Shown here: one piece after another, positions 43,005-49,728 of the stretch
Layout of the letters: every line of letters begins with the position of its first letter
Position numbering within the stretch: the first letter of the stretch is position 1
Assembly (NCBI GenBank): GCA_036307305.1
Contig: JAXJXV010000002.1
Coordinates: forward strand, 62,001-126,000
Direction of reading: 5' to 3'
DNA length: 64,000 nt
Origin: SIG607 sp036307305
GTDB taxonomy: Bacteria > Bacillota > Clostridia > Oscillospirales > Acutalibacteraceae
Position numbers and translations under genes: made by a program
The notes under the pieces: generated by a model
What the model was told of the DNA's origin: nothing
Seen by the model: only the letters and a program-made list of their open reading frames with translations
Database searches by the model: none

Positions 43005-43262
43005 CTATTTATCGTAATCTTCGTGAATACGTTTGTTTAATGCATTAGCACTAACAGAGGAAATAATCATGGTTTCATCACTAAGCACGAGAACCGAACG
43101 AGTTTCAGCATCAGCCGTTACATCATAGACCTCCACAGAACTTCTATCATAACCATGCTTAAGCATGACCTTTCTAACCTTATCAGCATCGCCCGAAATA
43201 ATACATCTGATCTTATCAATATTTACGAGCGCACCTTTACCAACATTTAAAAATTTAGCCAT
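43005..43262 (-). CDS. RemA-like (DUF370) regulator, copy 1
   Basis: 85 residues: KFLNVGKGALVNIDKIRCII, KVRKVMLKHGYDRSSVEVYD and TRSVLVLSDETMIISSVSAN, the DUF370 pattern. It overlaps the end of the upstream nuclease-like gene by eight bases and shares its transcript. It has the same ribosome binding sequence (AAGGAGAACGC) as copy 2, confirming duplication of the whole gene with its leader. Expected to form DNA-binding rings or filaments like RemA. Targets are unknown. Confidence 0.72.
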   Translation of the reverse strand: MAKFLNVGKGALVNIDKIRCIISGDADKVRKVMLKHGYDRSSVEVYDVTADAETRSVLVLSDETMIISSVSANALNKRIHEDYDK

Positions 43263-44160
43263 TTGCGTTCTCCTTCTTTTTAGAATTTTTTATATTACAT
43301 ACGGGGAGGCCTCGCTTCATATCGTATAAATAAGTCCACTTGCCGTGCTTAAAGTCATGCATACTCGCAACTTTAATGGAGATATTATTTGCTCTCAGGA
43401 ATTCGGGTTTAACATTTTTAACCCATCCTGTTATTTTGGGCAGTAATTTTTTCTCAACAACATTTCGGCCGGGACCGATAAACATTAAAGTCCTTGTGAC
43501 CTGAATTAATTTGTTACACTTTCTATAAAAGTCGTCGTAATTATGCGTTCCGCATTCTACCTCGTAGAATGTATAACCCCAATGGTCTTTAGTGATAACA
43601 TCCGGAATACAGCTTTCGTCGTCTTTAAGTTTTATTCGGTTCGCCTTACGATCAGTAGATACCAATTCAAATCCGCCACGATTTTCCAAAATGTTCTTTA
43701 CTTCTTCAACCATATATCCGTGAGCATAACTGGAATGGGCCGACAAAATTTTCTCCATCTCCGATTCAGGCGGATCTTTCAAAAATCTTTTCATAAAAAG
43801 CATTCTGCCAACGTCCGTAAGTTCCAAAATATTAAAGGTACGAATTCCGGTTGAAATGCTTATGGTTTTAAAAGCATTAATAGCCACTAATTGTTTTATT
43901 GCTCTATAAATTGAATCTTTGCTATAACATTGCATTTCTTTTTCAATTAAAAATCGAACAACATAATCCTTGATTTCTGCTTCTTTGGAAAAACCATTTG
44001 AAACAATAATGTAGAAGACCTTCCACATTAACGGTGAGATTTTATCTTCAATCTCTTTGACCATTACAGTAATAGTTCCTGCCCGTTCACTATTCTTTTT
44101 AAATTCATCTTCTTGCCTTTGGAGCGATTCTAAAAATTCATCTTCATAACTCTTGAACAT
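43255..44160 (-). CDS. Winged-helix protein with PD-(D/E)XK-like domain
   Basis: 301 residues. The N-terminal half is helical with a winged-helix signature (ISPLMWKVFYIIVSNGFSKE, then YSKDSIYRAIKQLVAINAFK). The C-terminal half contains CIPDVITKDHWGYTFYEVEC, a D...ExE pattern like PD-(D/E)XK nuclease folds in replication-relaxation and mobilisation proteins, followed by KLIQVTRTLMFIG. Possible role: binding and processing the element's origin. No known family name is certain. It overlaps the RemA-like gene. Confidence 0.55.
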   Translation of the reverse strand: MFKSYEDEFLESLQRQEDEFKKNSERAGTITVMVKEIEDKISPLMWKVFYIIVSNGFSKEAEIKDYVVRFLIEKEMQCYSKDSIYRAIKQLVAINAFKTISISTGIRTFNILELTDVGRMLFMKRFLKDPPESEMEKILSAHSSYAHGYMVEEVKNILENRGGFELVSTDRKANRIKLKDDESCIPDVITKDHWGYTFYEVECGTHNYDDFYRKCNKLIQVTRTLMFIGPGRNVVEKKLLPKITGWVKNVKPEFLRANNISIKVASMHDFKHGKWTYLYDMKRGLPVCNIKNSKKKENANG

Positions 44161-44255
44161 ATTGAATTTCCTTTCATATAAAAAAGTATTTGTGAACTAT
44201 CCGCTGACCCGTACGGTTAATTCGTATTTAAATATCGGCAACCTGAATGTAACCG

Positions 44256-44550
44256 TTCAAGAAAACATTAGGGTTCGATACATTTAAATAAACTTTTCGG
44301 TTCTCCAATCCTAAGAGTTCGCAATTAAATGTAACAATGTTTTTTGAAGAATTACATCAAGTTTGATATTTATTTACAAACAACTCAGTTCTCCACGCTG
44401 AATTGATTTGCAGTATTAATATGGAATACGCTTTTTTCTCATTTCAAGAAAACTTAAATTCCAATATCTTTTTAAGCCACTTCGGTTGACCAATCCGAAT
44501 TGACTTACGAGTGCAATTTCATAAATTTAAGATGTTCATTTCAAGAAAAC
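44256..44550 (-). repeat. Three copies of an 11-base GTTTTCTTGAA box
   Basis: Minus-strand GTTTTCTTGAA at 44266-44256, 44453-44443 and 44550-44540, with a fourth at 46497-46487 upstream of the RHH-like gene. Two copies are preceded by AATTTAA. TTGAA could serve as a -35 element, and each is followed by an AT-rich -10-like region. The rest of 44161-44745 shows no gene; a hairpin (TTTCAG...CTGAAA) lies near 44638-44672. Confidence 0.6.
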
Positions 44551-44745
44551 TATATTTTTGAAAAAATGTTTTTTGGCGCAAAAATCTTTGAATTCTATTG
44601 GCGAAAATAACTCTAAAAAAGAAAAAACAACACCCAATTTCAGTTCTTTTTTAAATCTAAAAAGTTCTGAAAAATGAATGTTGTTTTTAGCACATCAAAA
44701 AGTTAAGAACCCTTTATTTATCGTGGGTTTTGGGCTTTTTGTATA

Positions 44746-44861
44746 TCATATTTTGGCTCATTACTGCTATATCATATTTTGGTTCATACCCTATAAACTA
44801 ATTGCGGTTCATATTCTGGTCCATTTATTAAAAAATCAAATTGGTTCATATTTAAGTCCAT
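44746..44861 (+). repeat. Repeat array A: four 16-bp TCATATT-N5-YCAT units
   Basis: Units at 44746 (TCATATTTTGGCTCAT), 44772 (TCATATTTTGGTTCAT), 44809 (TCATATTCTGGTCCAT) and 44846 (TCATATTTAAGTCCAT). Spacing is 26, 37 and 37 bases. The first seven and last three bases are fixed, the middle varies. The same motif forms array B at 48620-48957. Confidence 0.88.
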
Positions 44862-44894
44862 ATAGTAAAAATTTTAAATTTTCCTCTATAAACA

Positions 44895-44929
44895 AAAAGA
44901 CAGCAAGAAAATCTTGCCATCTTTTTTTC
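44895..44929 (-). terminator. Terminator after the RHH-like pair
   Basis: Stem AAAAAGA-GGCAAGA / TCTTGC-GTCTTTTT with one mismatched pair; on the minus strand it is followed by TTTTTG. It lies about 70 bases beyond the stop of the gene at 44997. Confidence 0.75.
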
Positions 44930-44996
44930 ATATATTAATCGAGTTTTTTGTTTTATTTAAAATCATTTTGAATTATTTATTCTTATCTTTTTAAAA

Positions 44997-45941
44997 CTAT
45001 CTTCTAGTTGCAGCCAACATTCGTCTGTAAAAATCACTCACATTATCATCTTGTTCATTTTTTACAGCATTTTCGTCTACAACTTTTTGTGGAGCTTCCT
45101 CTTTACGAATTGTTGGTTGAGAAGATTCTGCCGGCTTTACTTCATTTTTCCGAACACTCGGTATTGGAGTCGGTTCTAATTTTACGTCCTCTTTCTGAAC
45201 ATTCGGTGCCGTATTCGGCTTGGGTGGTTCTTCTTTTTTCTCAATTTGTTGACTCTTTACTGGCGGAGCCGATACAACTTTTTCTTCCTTTTTCTCAACA
45301 GGCTGATTTTTAATCTGTGGTTCTGATGCGATCGTCTCGATTTTCTTTGGCACAGGAGGTTCATAAAAAGCTTTATCAAATGCCTCGTTTACTATTCTGT
45401 TTATGTCCAATTTTCTCAATCTATTACAAGCCTCTGTTACATAGGGCGCCGATGAGCAAATAAGTATTTCCTCAAAAATCTTTTTAATTGCCATGTCATA
45501 GGCATCACATAATTTTTGATATTTATTTGCTGCTCCATTATATTTTTGTTCGCTCTTAAGCATCCGGTCTTCAAATGTAGAAATAATGTTTCTTATTATC
45601 CGAGCACGTTCATCCTTCGGGGGCTTGGATACTCGTTTGTTCTTTGCTATATGCTTACGAATAATATCTTTAATACTTGACGTAATTTGTTTCGGACCAA
45701 ACGACTCTACCAATTCAATAGCATACCTATCAGTGATTAGTAACCTACTGTTTATGGTTTGCGGGTTCTCAACCTTTTTGCTGCCGCAAGGAATCTTAGC
45801 AATTTTCTTATCTTGCTCTGCGATCAGAATTTCGTTCACAACTCGGTTAAACTCGCCATCACGCAGTGAATTCTTCCAAGCGATTAAGTCTAAATCTTTA
45901 GTATGCGATAATACAAAATGAATGGATTTTCTTTTTACCAA
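44997..45941 (-). CDS. RHH-like protein with a long charged, proline-rich tail
   Basis: 314 residues, starting TTG at 45941 behind GAGGTGA. The N-terminal about 120 residues are paralogous to the neighbouring gene (IHFVLSHTKDLDLIAWKNSL, then IAKIPCG and SSIKDIIRKHIAKNKR) and have a ribbon-helix-helix-like feel. The middle is helical. From about 205 the chain becomes a repetitive KKEE/PP-rich linker and ends with VSDFYRRMLAATRR. This design (DNA-binding head, flexible linker, terminal helix) resembles adaptor proteins of plasmid partition or relaxosomes. No recognised family; function not known. Confidence 0.5.
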   Translation of the reverse strand: MVKRKSIHFVLSHTKDLDLIAWKNSLRDGEFNRVVNEILIAEQDKKIAKIPCGSKKVENPQTINSRLLITDRYAIELVESFGPKQITSSIKDIIRKHIAKNKRVSKPPKDERARIIRNIISTFEDRMLKSEQKYNGAANKYQKLCDAYDMAIKKIFEEILICSSAPYVTEACNRLRKLDINRIVNEAFDKAFYEPPVPKKIETIASEPQIKNQPVEKKEEKVVSAPPVKSQQIEKKEEPPKPNTAPNVQKEDVKLEPTPIPSVRKNEVKPAESSQPTIRKEEAPQKVVDENAVKNEQDDNVSDFYRRMLAATRR

Positions 45942-45955
45942 AATATCACCTCTTA

Positions 45956-46435
45956 TTAATTAATTTTATTAAACTCATGCGCCGCATTACTTAAAATTGT
46001 ACGATACGATTTATGCATCTTTCTAAACTTCTCTGGAGAGTCCACAAGCTCTGCTTTACGCTTTTTAATAGATAACGACGCATTATCAAGTATTTCCTTA
46101 ATGTGACCATTATCTATATGTTCCTTTTTAGGAATAACAAAATTTTTGTTAATGCACCGTCTGATTTCTTGCTTAACACAAGCAGTAAATCTACCTTTTT
46201 CGAACCCTAAAACCTCTTTGCATTCTTTCACTAATTCATCATCAAGTTCGATTTTAGTGTGCATTTCACAAACTTCGTCATTAATTTCAAAGGACATTGG
46301 GATCTCAGCAACCCTGCCGCGCACAGCCCTTTTTAAAATTTTGGTCACGAGTTCACCGAATGTTTTTGGAGAAACAGAGTTTTTAAATGCAATGATGTCC
46401 GTATCTTTTTTGGTTAATACTAAGTGGAACTTCAT
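45956..46435 (-). CDS. RHH-like DNA-binding protein, paralogue of the next gene
   Basis: About 159 residues from ATG 46435 (MKFHLVLTKKDTDIIAF), behind GAGGTG; the frame is open to 46462. Two similar segments, each a beta strand plus helices: FHLVLTKKDTDIIAFKNSVS and, later, CVKQEIRRCINKNF. The C-terminal 50 residues are basic and helical. It is 14 bases upstream of the larger paralogue, so they are co-transcribed. With repeat arrays nearby, a role in binding repeated sites (partition, copy control or transfer) is plausible but unproven. Confidence 0.5.
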   Translation of the reverse strand: MKFHLVLTKKDTDIIAFKNSVSPKTFGELVTKILKRAVRGRVAEIPMSFEINDEVCEMHTKIELDDELVKECKEVLGFEKGRFTACVKQEIRRCINKNFVIPKKEHIDNGHIKEILDNASLSIKKRKAELVDSPEKFRKMHKSYRTILSNAAHEFNKIN

Positions 46436-46514
46436 TTCGTTCACCTCACTTTCTGAATACAATATAAGGAACTTAAAATATCTTTTTCAAGAAAACTTAA
46501 ATTTTCGCTCAGAA

Positions 46515-46673
46515 AAACAAAAAAGGCACCTATCTTTCGATAAGTGCCTTAAACTATTCGTAAGTCTTAGTGATTATCACTTACCGTAAAAATTTGCTTT
46601 GCCGCCAATTCTTATGATATGTGATAACACATATACCCCGCCTATTCAAAATAAAGCAAAATATTAAGTTGGT
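46515..46673 (-). ncRNA. Predicted small RNA or attenuated leader of about 160 nt
   Basis: A strong promoter at 46680-46708 is followed by about 120 bases without an open frame and then a strong intrinsic terminator: AAGGCAC-TATC stem (46523-46550) with T6GT5 after it, still 80 bases before the next gene. Internal hairpins include TATGTGTTATCACATA and AAGTGATAATCACTAAGACT-type pairing. It could be a free regulatory RNA or an attenuator for the RHH-like genes. No family recognised. Confidence 0.6.
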
Positions 46674-46675
46674 GA

Positions 46676-46708
46676 CCAAAGTATACTACTTTGGCACTTG
46701 TTTGTCAA
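46676..46708 (-). promoter_or_regulatory. Promoter with overlapping palindromic operator
   Basis: Minus-strand TTGACA (46708-46703), 17 bases, TATACT (46685-46680). The -10 lies inside the palindrome CCAAAGTA-GTA-TACTTTGG (46676-46694). A dimeric repressor bound here would block transcription; the XRE gene at 46875-47078 is the nearest candidate. Between 46709 and 46874 I see no gene. Confidence 0.75.
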
Positions 46709-46874
46709 GATTTATAATTAGCTTATTAGTATTTTCGCTCCGGGCGCCAGAAAAAGCCCCTTTTCGGATAAGTGATTGAGTCCTTGAAAAATATATCGCT
46801 CAATAAAAAAGTCGGCACTATTGATTTAGTGCCGATAATTATTATGCCTATAATTTAATTTTAGTCATTGAGAT

Positions 46875-47078
46875 TTATTCGGTGAAGAATTCTGCGGGCG
46901 ACAATTCAAGGTAGTCGCAGATTGCCAAGAACATACACATAGATGGTAAAATCTCATTGGTTATAATTTTATCTATATAGACTTTTGATTGACCGAGATC
47001 CTCGCTAACTTGTTCAGCCGAAAGTTGCTTAAGAACTAAAAGTTCTGCTATTCTTTTTCCAATAAAAGATTCGTGCAT
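46875..47078 (-). CDS. Small XRE-like helix-turn-helix regulator
   Basis: 67 residues. IGKRIAELLVLKQLSAEQVS and EDLGQSKVYIDKIITNEILP form the helix-turn-helix, followed by FLAICDYLELSPAEFF, the usual closing helix of XRE/Cro proteins. GGAGGTG lies 9 bases upstream. It is about 170 bases upstream of the palindromic promoter and in the same direction, so it is a likely regulator of that promoter. No extra domain. Confidence 0.8.
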   Translation of the reverse strand: MHESFIGKRIAELLVLKQLSAEQVSEDLGQSKVYIDKIITNEILPSMCMFLAICDYLELSPAEFFTE

Positions 47079-48619
47079 CGTAGGGCACCTCCAAATTTAT
47101 CTTATAAATTTTTATTGACGAAAATATTTTCTCTGTGCGAGAGGTTCTGGTTTGGCAGCATACGCTGCTCAGGCTTTCAATCAGTTTTTTGTGAACGAGA
47201 ATTTTAAATGTACGGCACATCAGATACCGCACCTGCTTCAACGATATGCTCGGTCACATTTTCGTACACAATTAATCTTTTCTTGAAACCTGTGATTTTA
47301 ATTATTATATATAGTATAATTGATCGAAGCCGTTGGATGGTGAAGCACGAAGCAGTTATCGCTTAATCGAGAATTTTCGTTAACAACCTTTGCCGCCTCT
47401 CCTGAATCATCTGACGCGAAAGATTATTTTATGTACGAGAATAGTTTACCATATTTCAGTCGATACTTCAATTATTTTGACTTCTAAATTACTAAACCTT
47501 GGTTTTTCGCTCACATTATGGCGCAAAGTCGCACTTGGGCTCAGTGAACCTCTTTGTGAGAAAAGGGATTGGAACCTTAAGTTCGTGTTTGATGATGAAC
47601 GAGCACTTATATAAGTTTATTGACGAAAAAGGCTCTCAACATCTGATGCTGCACGAGAATGGTTTGTGAACGAAAATTGAGTGACAACGTGAAAAGAGGC
47701 GCGGTGAATCCCGCGTGATTCTATTAACGAAAATTCACTGCCTCTGGTTGACAGATGATATGTTTGGACAAAATCAAGTTGCTCGGCTATTCCACATATA
47801 AGTTTTTAGATGGTTGAGAACAGTTCATATTTAACAACACACTTTTTTCTTCTGCTCGGTGACAAGAACAAGGTTGTCTTTGAGCGAGAGACATTATTTA
47901 GGCAAGGGCTACCTTGCGTTCTTATTGGAATTATTTCTGTGTTAGTGTCTTTTTTGTATGATGAATAACTCTCGTTTGCCGATGAAATTTATAGATTCTT
48001 TTAGATTAATTGAAGATTAATTTTAGGGAAAACTATCGTTTTTAAATGACTCGGCACTGTCGTTTTGAGAGAATAAATGATTATCATTTTGGGTGATTGA
48101 TTCACTTACATTTCGAGATTTTTTTGAGATGACTTTCATTTGGTGATTTTAAAATGACCATCCCTTTGGGATGCTCAGATTGCTCCCCCTCTTGTCAACC
48201 TCAAAATGTCAAACATCTTCTTGTCATATATAACAGAAAGTATGACACTCAAAATCTCAAAATTATAGTTTAATAATAAAAAGAGAGTGCCATTTTTCTG
48301 CTTCAAAAATGATAATTATTTCAAAACAAAAAGTACCGCAGAAAAACTCTCGAACTCTTATCATAACTAAATGTAAATCAATCTCTTAAGTTTTACTTTT
48401 GAATCATCTAATTAATGAAAATTAAGCTTATTTACGAAAAATCCATCATATTTTGACTTTTAGATTAAAAAATATAAGGATTCTACAGGATACAACCCCG
48501 ATAAGATATTTTTTTCAAAAATTAACCTTAAAGGGAGAAAAGAGAATTGCAAAACTGGTTAACGTTTTCGGGAGGTTTCGCCTTACCTCCGACTTCAAGT
48601 AAATTGCGGTTAAATCGTA
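47079..48619. other. 1.5-kb stretch without a recognisable gene, rich in ACGAAAAT motifs
   Basis: No frame here has family-like features or a good start; the longest (47390-47614) is not protein-like. From 47.1 to 47.75 kb about nine degenerate copies of GTGAACGAAAAT or its complement occur, for example near 47115, 47190, 47256, 47371, 47432, 47651, 47665 and 47724. From 47.8 to 48.6 kb the sequence is AT-rich with scattered A and T tracts. Possibly decayed coding DNA or a control region. Confidence 0.5.
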
Positions 48620-48957
48620 TCATATTTTGCCGCATACAGTTATATTTCCATCCAGTTCATATTCTGCCTCACTTCTCTTTATAATAATTCCTATAAGTAT
48701 AGGAGAACGCAAGGACGGAAGAGAATCATATATAAGTCCATACTTAAACAACACACATCGGTTCATATTTAACAGCATATTATTCCAACGGAGCTATATC
48801 ATATTAAGAGCCATTGTCTATAAAGGGTATTGTTCATATTCTGCATCATACCGTTACGTGATGTGAAGGTCATATTTAGAGCCATATCAATCTTAAATGG
48901 CGAGTTCATATTATTATCCATACATGCAGTTGAGGTCTGTATCACATTTTGGTACAG
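48620..48957 (+). repeat. Repeat array B: nine 16-bp units with 36-37 bp period
   Basis: Units start at 48620, 48657, 48726, 48763, 48799, 48834, 48870, 48906 and 48942. Examples: TCATATTTTGCCGCAT, TCATATTTAACAGCAT, TCATATTAAGAGCCAT, TCATATTATTATCCAT. The 69-base gap after 48657 fits one lost unit; the last unit is degenerate (TCACATT). Spacers of 19-21 bases share no sequence. Same motif as array A. Confidence 0.9.
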
Positions 48958-48980
48958 GCCTTTTTTGTCTTTAAAACTGA

Positions 48981-49637
48981 TTACTTATTCTTTTTACCTC
49001 TGCGCTGATAGTCTGCGTTAATGTCTTCGCTCCAATCTGCGCTAAGCGGTGCGCTTGCTCTGATATTGCAAACCGCCTTTGCAACCGACTCATAAAGAAT
49101 ATGAGTACCCTCACCGTCGGCTTTGTAGTTCACTGCTCGGTCAGCACCTATACCGTAACGGGATGCTGTTTCAACCGCATCAATGTTGGCACCGATGAAA
49201 AGAAACTCCCAGCCGTATTTTTCTTTTTGGCGCTCAATCATCTTTTTGACCTGTTCGCTTGTATATCGGTGGCTTGCATTTTCCTGACCGTCGGTTGTGA
49301 TTACAAACATTGTATGCTCAGGTACATCCTCAGGACGAGCATACTTGTGTATGTTACCAATATGATGAATTGCACTACCAATAGCATCAATTAGTGCTGT
49401 GCAACCACGAACTGTGTAATCGTTGTAGGTCATCTTTGGAATGTCGCCGAGCTTTACTCGGTCGTGCAGAACTTCACTCTCATCATCAAAAAGCACAGTC
49501 GATACATAGCAACCGCCGTCTTGTTTCTTCTGCTTTTCAATCATCGAGTTAAAACCGCCGATTGTGTCACTTTCAAGCCCTGACATAGAACCACTTCTGT
49601 CCAAAATAAATACGAGTTCAGTAATGTTGTTTTTCAT
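48981..49637 (-). CDS. VWA-domain protein (TerY-like)
   Basis: About 218 residues from ATG 49637, behind GAGAGG. Almost the whole chain is a von Willebrand A domain. The metal-ion-dependent adhesion site is complete: DRSGSMSG (DxSxS), the threonine region YTVRGCTALIDAIGSAI, and VITTDGQENAS. It has no signal peptide, so it is cytoplasmic. Similar stand-alone VWA proteins occur in tellurium-resistance-like and ATPase-linked stress or defence loci. The next gene upstream, a PLD/ATPase, is 92 bases away in the same direction and might be a partner. Confidence 0.85.
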   Translation of the reverse strand: MKNNITELVFILDRSGSMSGLESDTIGGFNSMIEKQKKQDGGCYVSTVLFDDESEVLHDRVKLGDIPKMTYNDYTVRGCTALIDAIGSAIHHIGNIHKYARPEDVPEHTMFVITTDGQENASHRYTSEQVKKMIERQKEKYGWEFLFIGANIDAVETASRYGIGADRAVNYKADGEGTHILYESVAKAVCNIRASAPLSADWSEDINADYQRRGKKNK

Positions 49638-49728
49638 AATAGAAAACCTCTCTTTCATTTGATGTCACCATTGTACACCAACAAAAGAGAGGTTAGGTCG
49701 CCCGTCAAGCGACAAATTTCTAATAATT

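Noticed and set aside
47390..47614. A 74-residue plus-strand open frame
   Set aside because: No ribosome site, no family-like pattern, and it runs through several ACGAAAAT motifs.
48620..48957. CRISPR array, because of the regular 36-bp period
   Set aside because: Conserved units are only 16 bp with a variable middle, spacers share length but the repeat itself is degenerate, array A has one short interval, and no cas gene lies in the window.
48620..48957. Chain of tiny minus-strand peptides, since each repeat reads ATG-NNN-NNN-AAT-ATG
   Set aside because: Stops follow within a few codons at differing distances, spacers vary between 19 and 21 bases, and no ribosome sites precede the ATGs.
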